Part shown: positions 21,901 through 29,001 of the stretch, piece by piece | How positions within the stretch are numbered: position 1 is the stretch's first letter | Layout: the number at the start of each line of letters is the position of its first letter | Source: Temnopleurus reevesii | Taxonomy: Eukaryota; Echinodermata; Echinoidea; Temnopleuroida; Temnopleuridae | Length of the DNA: 29,001 bases | NCBI GenBank assembly: GCA_036244855.1 | Contig: BQKZ01000404.1 | Span: 1 to 29,001, forward strand | Reading direction: 5' to 3' | Made by a program: the position numbers and the translations under genes | Notes under the pieces: model-generated | Seen by the model: only the letters and a program-made list of their open reading frames with translations | What the model was told of the DNA's origin: nothing | Databases searched by the model: none

Positions 21901-24900
21901 ATAATTATCTCTCAGTCTAAGTGATAGATTTTGTAAAAGTAAAGATATCCTGAACTGCATCATCCTCATCTACTCAGAGCAGAGTTGGACACATTGGATC
22001 TCAAGATCTTAGGTTTACAAACTGTCTAACAAATAATACAGACCTAGAAACAACACAAAATAACAAAAATCGAGATGATTTTGGTGACAAATTAGGGAGA
22101 AGGTCAATGCATATTGAAAGTGTAGAAGAATCACAAAAATTATGAAACCCTGTCATTAAATCTTATCTTCTTCTTTCGGATGGTGAAAGGTACACAGATA
22201 ATTAGGACATTTTGAAGACCCCCCTTTGCATGGGAGAGATTTTAAATTCACAACCATATTTTGTTTGAATTAGTAGTATATTTGGTCAGGTAAAGATCAT
22301 ACTGAGCAAGAAGTTTACATAAGCTTTACTTTAGACATGTACTTACCTTCCTAATTCTTTGTTGATAAGATCATGATCCTTCCTTCTGAATACCAGCCAT
22401 ACCAGGTACACACAGAATTTGTACAATGTCTGTTGAAAAAAAAACATAACAAGATAACTAACATGATTACAGTGTTTCCTTCCTGTTTACAGTTGGAATA
22501 TGACTGACTGCACACTTTTGTTCTTCAGGCATTTGTGGTAAGGAGAAAACTAAAATGCAAAGGCTTCCTTCAAAATAAAATTTGTTCAGTGACCTTTTCT
22601 GAAAATGATTGTTCATTTAATAATTAATCATTCACATGGTTTCCAACCAATCTCGAATATTAATGGATGCCTTTTCATGTTGATTTAAAATACATTTCCT
22701 GGGTGAAAACGTTTCATTTAAGTGCATTGTCTTTGAAAAGATTATTCAGTTCAGGCTTCAGATATTCAAATTTCAATCTAGTTAATACTTTGTAATAGTT
22801 GGCATTTATGTCTTCACATAGAATATTTCATATTTTACAAGTGTTGTGTAACTACACCATCTTGACTAATTTTTCATATTAAATAGGTTGATACTTACTT
22901 CATATATTTCTCTGTCCTTGTATGTTGAAGATTGCCTCTTCCTGTAACAGAATAATAGCACAGACTATTGGCATTGGTTCCAAAAAGATGCCTCGTGCAG
23001 CTCAACAAACTTTTGTGTAATCAATATTCAATATCTTCTTTTGGTGCAAGATGAAAAGGAGATGGATAGAGAATGAGGTAAAGGTCTAAGAAGAAATGGA
23101 AAAGGCAAATATGGAAAGGGCAAATAGACAAGGGCACAACTAATTAAGCCACGGGGGAGAACATATTAAACTGCACAAAATAGCAATGCAGAGTGAGAGG
23201 CATGGTAGACGTTTGTGAATGTGAGATAAATTCAGTAATACCTACCCTATTTATCAACAGGCGCAAATAAGAATAAAAATTTTAAAATCTTTCTCGTTCT
23301 ATCCCCAACCCTTTCTCCCGCTCTTGCTTTTTATCTCCCTCTCTTAAAATGGTAAAATGAACTTTTCTGGAAAGTAATTCTACATGAATACTGAAACATC
23401 CAATTGAGAGACTTTAAAATAAACAGTGCAAGTCAGAATTCATTTGCTAATTTTTATCACCAATTATAAAAGCTCAAAATGATATGCTCCAGTATTTCCA
23501 ATTGTTCCGAGTCTTATGGTGATAACAGGTTAGCACAGAATTCTGACTTGTAGTGTAGCTTACATTCCGCTGCCCATGTGGTGATGCTCGTGCAATCCGA
23601 GACCAAGGATAAGAATACAGTAGCTCTGTGCCAGATGCCTCTGTGCGACGTCCATACGCTCTGTGATTTCAGCCATCGCCGCCTGCTCTGCAAAACTGGG
23701 TTCTCTGTTATACACAAAAGAAAAATGTACAATCCTTCCATCAAGGTCATGAATGTTGCACTCCTAACAAATGCTAATAAAAAATACTTATGTTTCTTTC
23801 ATTGAAGTATCATATTCATTTGACTGTTATCATTCCCCCTTTCTTCTTATTTTCATTTTTTTTTATATTTCTGAAAACAAATCATTCCAGGTGTGTATCC
23901 AGGGGAGGCTGATGGCCCCACCATAAAAATGGAAAAAGGGGAAAGAGGAAGGAGAATCATGAATATTTTTTTTGTTTTGATTGTTAGCCAATAACGGAAT
24001 GTAATACAGCATCCCCAAACCCCTGATGTTTCAATTACGATTTTAGATGCATGCCTGGATATAAAATGATTACCCATTTTGTCAGAACATGATATACACA
24101 ACCCAAATTACACAGATTGTTGTGCAATAGTAATAATTTTATTGCTAACTGGAGAATCACACCATTTTTTTTAAATGATACAACCTCAAGCAGACTTACG
24201 TGGTCATTTGTTTGGGCTTGTTCTCCAAAACAAGTCTGTCAAAGTAACTTGAGAAGTAGTTCAGTAATCCAAGGAGAAACTCATCAAATTGATCCAGTCT
24301 GAAATGAATGAGCAAAAAGTTTTTATTCGCATTTGTCAAAGAATAAAAAAAGCAAAATGTCAATCAGCATATATCTATAAATACTTGGTAGCCATAATAC
24401 AAGTATGTTCATCTGTGGTATCCCATATGAAAAATAACATACAATCATGTTAATGAGTGCTCTCAACTGCTCATAATACACACAGCATTGAATAAAAGAA
24501 TCCTGTTCGGGGAAAGTATATGTATTTAACCAATCACATTTTGAAATAGTGAAAACAGTGGTTTAAGAAAGATATTAACTATATTATTAAGTGTTTTATC
24601 GATGTAGCTTACATGCAAAATACTATACAGGACCACGCCTACCCTGAACCACAAAACCATTACATGTTATGTAGGTTAATATGCCAGGGTCCATTTTTTA
24701 TTCATTTTTTTGTGTGTGTGAATTCCTCCATTATTATACACTTTTATCAAAATCTTTAGGTCAAAATCCTTAATTCATGAAATTTGGTAATCTACAGAAC
24801 TTACTTTAAATTTTCACCCTCCTACATCACAATCACCTAAGTAGATATCAACCTAAAAACTTACTCAAACAAGCACATCTCAAAAGAATCCGTTGGAAAG

Positions 24901-27900
24901 TTGACTTCATTCAGCATGAACAAGGCAACAGCTAAGGATTAAAAAAGAATAATACAACAGAAAAGAAGAAAATAGATGGGTAAAGTAGATACACAAAGTT
25001 TGGGGATATATTGTTGTTGTACCTATTGCTTCTGCTTCTCTTTAAATTTTCCTGTCCTGCGCCTTGAGCACATTATTCATGTGGAATCTGGCGCATTAAA
25101 AGTACCCCTATTATTATTATTATTATTATTATATATGCACTGATGGAGATTTATAAACAAAAATATCAACGCTGTAACCCAACTTAAGATGTTGGATTCT
25201 CATATAATTGCTGCTGATATTCATAAAGTGTATCATGTAAGATAGAATAGGAGGGGTGAATTACAAGCCACAGTTAATGATATGAATCCAATGCTCAATT
25301 AGTTTTAAAGATAAAAAATTAACTGACAATATACACAGATACAAATTGCGTAAAACTCTTAAACCCTATAAAATTCCTCAGCTTGTACAGTTGTACAACA
25401 CATACAAATATCTTGATATATAAAATGCAATTCTTCTTATGTCATCACAAGAAAGACTAGAAGAAAGCAAATATTTTTCAAAATTATAAAGAAACATTTT
25501 AAGTAAACATTAGGTTCCAATGGTGACGCATCATTTTTATTTTGCTATCATTATCTGCATTTACAAGCATTTACTGGATTATTCTTATTGGATGTCAATG
25601 TCATTATTCTAATCAGTGTTGTCCACTTACAACCCCAGAATATATGCACATTGAATTTGTGCGGCATTGTCCTGATCTATATGATAAAATCATTGCCAAA
25701 ATTACAGGGGTGTACTTACTTTTGTGACATATCTTATTACTGAAACAATTGTGAAATCATTCAAACTTACATTTTACTCTTTGCAATGTGACTGTTGTAT
25801 CTCTTTCCACTTTGTTGGACCTTGCCGACCTAGCACCAATGCCTTGGTTGCCCTTTGTTCCTCCTTGGCCTTTGCCATCAAATCTATTAGGCGTTGCTCT
25901 GCACAATAAAAACAAAACATGAACCATTTACATACCAGCAAACCTAAAATCAAACTCCAAACTTGTTTAGCCATTCTATGGTTCATATGTGGATACAAAA
26001 ATAAAAAAAGATTAGTAAACAATTACAAACTGAATAACGTTATGACATGCGCCTGTCTCCTGGGAAGAATTTTCTTTAAGCATTTTGTTTTTGTTCTCTT
26101 TTTTTTTTAAACTGCAATGCAAAAAGGCAAACCAGAAACACTGTTAATTCAAGAGCATTCATTTTTTTCTTCAGTGATGCTATTCATTAACAAAAGGGTG
26201 TCTTCAGAGACAGGTTGGTGTGTAATAGTAATATCATATTCTGAATAACTATAGGTGTAAAAATATGCTGATACCTCCTAATGCTGGGTAATAGGAGGAG
26301 ACAGATTTTGGTTCGCAGGTCAGGGAATACATTTTAAGGGGAGTGAGAGCAATTGCTCTCCTAAAGCTCCCCTTAAATGCATTTGGGGAGTGATTTATTG
26401 AGCCCCTTGTAACCCCAATTTTACTACATGAAGACCCAATTTAGCTCCCCTAACACTCTCCTTGAGAGCATCTAGGAGAGCTATCTGTAGCTCCCCTGCA
26501 AATTCTTAAATTCAGTCCCTGCAGGTATGCATTTACATTTGCTGGATGATTTTTCTTGGGGGCATTGATAAACAGGGGCCTGTAACATAAAAGATGCAAT
26601 TAAACTTACAATAAATGGCAAAATGTGTATCATAGAGATACAATTGATTTTAAATTCATCATATCTTCTTTTATGTTACAGGCCCCAGAAGATGCAATGT
26701 ATGCTTGAGAATACTTAGTTTGCATGATTGTGAGTATAAACATTGATTTTATAAATTTTTCCAAGGGTCAATAATCATACCAGATATATTCAAAACTTGT
26801 TAATGGGGAGCAATACTGCTAGCATTTTAAACTGAGGTAAATTTAGGAATCTAACTTTCCTATACTTTAACCCTGTATTTTTGTTTAACATTGTTTTGAA
26901 ACAATCAAATCTATGGTGATAATGAGAATTCAACCAACAACAAAAAAGAAAGAAAAAAAATCATGATTCAAATGACCACATAATGATATACCTGTCTTTC
27001 TTGTTTCCGGTCTCCCCAAAGTTGTGATTTTTCTTCCTCTGATTCTTCTTATCCTTCTGGTCTAGCGGTTGAGTAGCACTGTAATGGAATACATATTACA
27101 CTAGTGTTGCTTTGGGGCAATATGAAAAACATGGGTGTCGCCATTTCTGAAGAATTGTTATCACTGTGAGCAGAATAAACAAAGACCTGGGACAAAGTAC
27201 ATAACCTCCATTCAACCATCAACAATAGCTTCTACTTCTACACTCATTGAACGCCTGCTCAGCATCATAATGAGGATCACTTTAATGAGGTGATGCTTAA
27301 ATAACAAAATGTATTTTGTGGACAAATATATTACTAAAAATCAATGTAATAAGCTAGATGGACATCCTTCTCATTATGTGGAAAAATGTTGAACAAGAGT
27401 AGCACCTGTGACCTTCTCTTGTGATCATGAAGCTATAGTGAATGCCTGAATGAAGTTATTTACTTTGTCCCAGTCCTTTATCCCTTCTGCTAACAGTTTA
27501 TGTATTTGGAAAAATTCATCACAATCTAGTCATATCCCTGATGAGTGATGATCATATATTTTTTTTGTGGTGAGTAAGCCCATGTATGAAATACATAAAC
27601 TTGTGAGTGATGCAAAATAAAGCTTTGATTCAATCTTCATATATATGAGAAAATCACCAAAACCCCCCCAACAATTAAATAGAGATCATTCAACATCTAT
27701 TATAATATTTTTCAATTTTCTGGCTTGAATTACATAAGACTTATGTTCTGAACTGTGATTAAGAATATTTCAAATCATGAACTTTAACAAAATGAATAAA
27801 CCTGTTTTAACCTTTTCCAATTATGTTTATATTCGTCTAGCAATAAATCTGAATTTAAATAACGTGTAGCAACAAAAAATCTAAATATTTCTTGGGTCCT

Positions 27901-28678
27901 CACCTTGGCTGGAATTCAAGTGACTGTGTTTCATCTTTCCAAAACCATTTTCCTGATGTGGCTATTGAAGTCTACAAATGAAGCAACAAATAAATAAATA
28001 GTATTGTTAGCAACAGCACTGGTCAAACTAGTCTAAGGAAGCTTTTGCGACTCTAATCTTTTGCTCATGTTTTTCTATGAAGCAGGCAAAAATGTGCATG
28101 TTTTTACCAATCCTAATGATTTTATGCTATTTCATATTAATCTATAGCATTTATGTGACATTATTAAGTAAAAAATACAGCAATAAAAGTTGATAACTGT
28201 CCTTTTTTTTTTTTTTTTTGCTTGGCAAAGTGCAGTGCATGCCTTTAAATGTGTTCCAAAAACTACAACAGCTTGCAAGACGTCGTCAGGAACTGTTCCT
28301 CGCAGTCACTTTTCTGCTCAATTTTTATTTCTAAATAATCTTCAGAATATTCTCCTTCAAGACTCAAGTGATACCAGATTTTGTGAGTAAATGATAGTTT
28401 TTATGGTTTTATATTTGCTCAGAAATAAGGTGCGGGCCATAATATAAACTTCTATCATACATCATCATGCAGCTGGCCGCAGTTTCACATTCACACGGGC
28501 ACTCCTCTCCAATAGCACGAATCCGCGACACTGCTACCCCAGAGTTGTGGGCCAAAATCTGCTCGAATGAGGCCTCGATTTCAGCTGCACTGTGAATTGT
28601 TTTGCGAAGACAAAAGCATAACACAGAAGAAGATATTTTCATACTCACCTCATCAGAAACGGATAAAGTCTTGGCCAT
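15862..28678 (-). CDS. PPP1R36: PPP1R36-like protein phosphatase 1 regulatory subunit (16 exons, 428 aa)
   Basis: Exons on the minus strand, high to low: 28678-28649, 27971-27904, 27078-26992, 25898-25771, 24931-24865, 24298-24200, 23704-23564, 22941-22899, 22429-22347, 21648-21505, 20841-20812, 20367-20278, 19315-19253, 18297-18193, 17049-17009, 15929-15862. All join in frame for 428 residues, close to the ~420 of human PPP1R36. Landmarks are GKWFWKDETQSLEFQP (17-32), RHLAQSYCILILGLG (about 182-196), FCVYLVWLVFRR (226-237), RSDVFNPALR (252-261) and an acidic C-terminus SDDED. These fit the PPP1R36 family (phosphatase 1 inhibitor domain). In mammals it binds PP1 and is testis-enriched. I see no clear canonical RVxF PP1-docking motif; NEVNF near 113-117 is the nearest. 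Residues 34-105 are basic, low-complexity and probably disordered. Confidence 0.85.
16730..17000. other. Intron 15 sequence with a solo GGGGGTGTTG end
   Basis: GGGGGTGTTGCTAGA at about 16731 resembles a MITE terminus, but I found no matching inverted end. No exon is seen here or in the rest of 15930-17008. Confidence 0.35.
17009..17049 (-). CDS. PPP1R36: PPP1R36-like, exon 15
   Basis: Residues 394-406, GFAGTPTKTAPMQ, using acceptor TTTATCAG. A second acceptor (TTTTGCAG) 11 bases further in would change the reading frame; see findings. Confidence 0.65.
18000..18165 (+). repeat. Possible retroelement 3' tail
   Basis: A T-rich stretch leads into cagcccttgggctgccatga, then (ATCT)n and an A-rich end. 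The unit resembles the 3' end of a non-LTR element or SINE. No coding part remains. It lies in intron 14. Confidence 0.35.
18193..18297 (-). CDS. PPP1R36: PPP1R36-like, exon 14
   Basis: Residues 359-392, IGIIGEPLNQFNPLTLAPVG then an acidic run ending QNKR. Donor is GTGAGT, overlapping an in-frame TGA read-through stop. Truncated copies lie immediately upstream at 18397-18626. Confidence 0.8.
18230..18722 (-). repeat. Tandem ~165 bp repeat duplicating the 5' half of exon 14
   Basis: The acceptor plus first coding half of exon 14 recurs with its acceptor end at 18297 (true exon), 18460 and 18626, a spacing of 163 and 166 bases. Shared intron text includes gaataaactgttaact and ttttaagtagactc. 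The two extra copies lack the acidic second half and the GTGAGT donor. Copy 2 has lost one base after ACGCT, shifting its frame; copy 3 stays in frame briefly, then meets TAA. Confidence 0.88.
19253..19315 (-). CDS. PPP1R36: PPP1R36-like, exon 13
   Basis: Residues 338-357, KSQTPDGLPAGRGRPSFFKK. Acceptor is ACTTGCAG, donor is GTGAGT. Confidence 0.8.
19765..19960 (-). repeat. Retroelement 3' end with (GAAAT)n tail
   Basis: Read on the minus strand, ggctttattgccttccctgt leads to an AT-rich segment and then AATAAAATGAAATGAAATG repeats. A pentamer tail after an AATAAA is typical of LINE or SINE 3' ends. No coding region is detectable. It lies in intron 12. Confidence 0.5.
20278..20367 (-). CDS. 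PPP1R36: PPP1R36-like, exon 12
   Basis: Residues 308-336, TRSPVLKSLLPTPKEANEYL, FGKLTLDAS. Acceptor is TTCACCAG, donor is GTAAGA. Confidence 0.82.
20650..20712 (+). repeat. SINE/LINE-like tail with (ATT)n
   Basis: gcgttataaaaacgctgtg is followed by imperfect TTATTATTATCATT repeats, the usual end of many invertebrate short retroelements. A related tail is at 25050-25132. Confidence 0.4.
20812..20841 (-). CDS. PPP1R36: PPP1R36-like, exon 11 (microexon)
   Basis: A 30-nt exon for residues 298-306, ERPSITNIV. Acceptor is TTTTTTCAG, donor is GTGAGT. It can be skipped without shifting the frame. Confidence 0.75.
21505..21648 (-). CDS. PPP1R36: PPP1R36-like, exon 10
   Basis: Residues 250-296, beginning ILRSDVFNPALRVKNVLDEE, then acidic, then TFTPAITPAERRRQN. 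Acceptor is TTACTTAG. It is the parent of the decayed copies at 21940-22196. Confidence 0.87.
21940..22196 (-). pseudogene. Decayed partial copies of PPP1R36 exon 10
   Basis: 21970-22013 repeats the exon 10 acceptor half (plus strand actcagagcagagttggaca, then cattggatctcaagatctta). 21940-21966 matches its middle with a deletion, and 22159-22196 matches its donor half (cttcttctttcGgatggtga). The intron text between repeats as well (gggagaaggt-cat near 21844 and 22095). Frame and splice sites are damaged, so these are not usable exons. Confidence 0.78.
22347..22429 (-). CDS. PPP1R36: PPP1R36-like, exon 9
   Basis: Residues 222-248, TLYKFCVYLVWLVFRRKDHD and on. A hydrophobic helix, probably buried and not membrane-spanning given the family. 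Donor is GTAAGT. Confidence 0.85.
22899..22941 (-). CDS. PPP1R36: PPP1R36-like, exon 8
   Basis: A 43-nt exon for residues 208-221, KRQSSTYKDREIYE. It is too short to be found by reading frame alone; it is supported by phase with both neighbours and by acceptor and donor quality. Confidence 0.8.
23564..23704 (-). CDS. PPP1R36: PPP1R36-like, exon 7
   Basis: Residues 161-206, with RMDVAQRHLAQSYCILILGL then a His cluster HEHHHM. This helix is the most recognisable part of the family. Donor is GTAAGC. Confidence 0.87.
24200..24298 (-). CDS. PPP1R36: PPP1R36-like, exon 6
   Basis: Residues 128-159, an amphipathic stretch LDQFDEFLLGLLNYFSSYFD followed by a Lys-rich end. Acceptor is TTTCAG, donor is GTAAGT. 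Confidence 0.83.
24865..24931 (-). CDS. PPP1R36: PPP1R36-like, exon 5
   Basis: Residues 106-126, VALFMLNEVNFPTDSFEMCL and F. Start of the globular helical domain. Donor is GTAAGT. Confidence 0.83.
25050..25132 (+). repeat. SINE/LINE-like 3' tail with (ATT)n
   Basis: tgcgccttgagcacattatt, atctggcgcattaaaagt and then seven or more ATT units. This pattern is common at 3' ends of short retroelements in marine invertebrates. The 5' boundary is not visible. Intron 4. Confidence 0.5.
25771..25898 (-). CDS. PPP1R36: PPP1R36-like, exon 4
   Basis: Residues 63-104, Gly/Lys/Arg-rich then DTTVTLQRVK. Acceptor is TTGTGCAG, donor is GTAAGT. An earlier GTAAAA ten bases upstream is possible but gives a poorer donor and breaks the downstream frame. 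Confidence 0.78.
26315..26525. mobile_element. Inverted-repeat element with internal CTCCCC/GGGGAG hairpins
   Basis: The left arm gcaggtcagggaatacattt, taaggggag is mirrored by ctcccctgcaaattcttaaa, ttcagtccctgc. Inside is a second perfect hairpin, AGAGCAATTGCTCT flanked by AAGGGGAG / CTCCCCTT. Intron 3. Confidence 0.55.
26575..26686. mobile_element. Short MITE with GGGGCCTGTAACATAAAAGA ends, 112 bp
   Basis: The left arm GGGGCCTGTAACATAAAAGA and the right arm TCTTTTATGTTACAGGCCCC-type sequence pair almost perfectly, continuing with tgcaattaaactt / atttaaattcat. It is a near-palindrome with no coding capacity. Intron 3. Confidence 0.8.
26992..27078 (-). CDS. PPP1R36: PPP1R36-like, exon 3
   Basis: Residues 34-61 plus split codons at both ends. 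It is Lys/Asn/Gln-rich (KDKKNQRKKNHN) and likely a disordered linker. Acceptor is ATTACAG, donor is GTATAT. Confidence 0.78.
27165..27496. mobile_element. Inverted-repeat element with ~80 bp arms, ~330 bp
   Basis: The left arm gtgagcagaataaacaaaga, cctgggacaaagtacataac, and so on to aatagcttct is mirrored by agctatagtgaatgcctgaa, tgaagttatttactttgtcc, cagtcctttatcccttctgc. There is about 150 bases of loop. Intron 2. Confidence 0.75.
27904..27971 (-). CDS. PPP1R36: PPP1R36-like, exon 2
   Basis: It encodes residues 11-32, including KWFWKDETQSLEFQP, the conserved N-terminal aromatic motif of the family. Acceptor is TTTGTAG, donor is GTGAGG. Confidence 0.85.
28203..28219. repeat. Poly-T tract in intron 1
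   Basis: A run of about 17 T, next to the dispersed repeat copy. It could be the A tail of a minus-strand retroposed sequence, or simple low-complexity DNA. Confidence 0.6.
28235..28440 (+). repeat. Dispersed repeat, copy 2 of 2
   Basis: Same family and orientation as 11495-11720, with about three quarters of bases shared by eye. It sits in intron 1, about 200 bases from exon 1. Confidence 0.7.
28649..28678 (-). CDS. PPP1R36: PPP1R36-like, exon 1 (start)
   Basis: It encodes MAKTLSVSDE and ends in phase 0 at donor GTGAGT. Reading on past the donor gives an unrelated sequence that is intronic. Confidence 0.75.
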
Positions 28679-29001
28679 GATCCTCGTATCCTATTAAAAG
28701 AAGGACTGTGTTTCAATGTTATCTTAAAAGTAAAATAATGGTTAAAAATCTATTGACTCCGCGAATATCTGGCAAACGTTGTCATGGGGATGTACAAATT
28801 GCAACGAAAGGGGGCGCTCATGCGAAAATGACAAAGTGACTATATCCGATTTCTGTGGGCTAGCTAGGGGTACACACGCGTAATTATTTCTCCATAGACC
28901 CGTGTGTTATTTGGCCTTTTAAAAAAAATTCATATAAAATCGGCTGTAGATTAGGTCGACAAGTGCTTGGTAGCAATGGAAAGGAAATTTTATGGGCTTT
29001 C
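28679..29001 (-). promoter_or_regulatory. Probable 5' UTR and promoter side of the PPP1R36-like gene
   Basis: This is upstream of the start codon on the minus strand. No TATA box could be fixed. GTTGTCATGGGGAT at 28778-28791 matches 10 of 14 positions of the symmetric RFX X-box form GTTGCCATGGCAAC, about 100 bases before the ATG. That is a typical X-box distance but an imperfect site. Confidence 0.3.

Noticed and set aside
23514..23750. 78-residue open frame on the minus strand over exon 7
   Set aside because: Wrong frame: the frame used by exon 7 gives the conserved RHLAQSYCILILGLG helix.
25774..26022. 82-residue minus-strand frame over exon 4
   Set aside because: It reads the exon in another frame and its start lies in the intron; phase with exons 3 and 5 demands the other frame.
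28409..28648. Continuation of the MAKTLSVSDE frame past exon 1
   Set aside because: A strong GTGAGT donor follows residue 10 and exon 2 continues the protein family motif; the read-through overlaps a dispersed repeat.

Overview
The window looks like AT-rich nuclear DNA from a marine invertebrate. A deuterostome such as a sea urchin is my best guess. The grounds are short phase-consistent exons with GT/AG introns, many small terminal-inverted-repeat (MITE-like) elements, microsatellites, and proteins that resemble vertebrate single-copy genes at moderate similarity. The species cannot be fixed from the sequence alone. I see no bacterial or organellar genes, no tRNA or rRNA, and no CRISPR array.

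Three protein genes can be assembled exon by exon. (1) Plus strand, 693-2883: the last four exons of an STPG1-like sperm-tail PG-rich repeat gene, whose 5' part lies left of the window. (2) Minus strand, 28678 down to 15862: a complete 16-exon gene for a 428-residue PPP1R36-like protein (protein phosphatase 1 regulatory subunit 36). Every junction keeps frame. (3) Minus strand, 12401 down to 10279: a two-exon gene for a 170-residue CCDC32-like protein, an AP2/clathrin-associated factor in mammals. Its start codon touches a 520-base assembly gap.

Layout: 1-2883 is the STPG1-like 3' end. 2884-8400 has no gene I can support. It holds inverted-repeat elements, GA-rich and (GAT)n tracts, and a ~1 kb near-perfect direct duplication joined by a single N at 5847, probably two haplotypes stitched together. 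8400-10278 is a tandem array of ~430-base units carrying decayed copies of the 3' coding end of the CCDC32 gene. 10279-12401 is CCDC32, with a pogo-like MITE and a telomere-like repeat element in its intron. 12402-12921 is Ns. 12922-15861 is intergenic sequence or PPP1R36 3' UTR, rich in small inverted-repeat elements. 15862-28678 is PPP1R36 and its introns. 28679-29001 is its probable promoter side.

STPG1 and PPP1R36 are both associated with sperm or testis in vertebrates, so two of the three genes fit a sperm/ciliary theme. The strongest unexplained pattern is that terminal or internal exons have been partially tandem-duplicated at three separate places here (CCDC32 last exon, PPP1R36 exons 10 and 14), leaving decayed exon fragments beside the intact exons. 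I found no convincing wholly new biological system.
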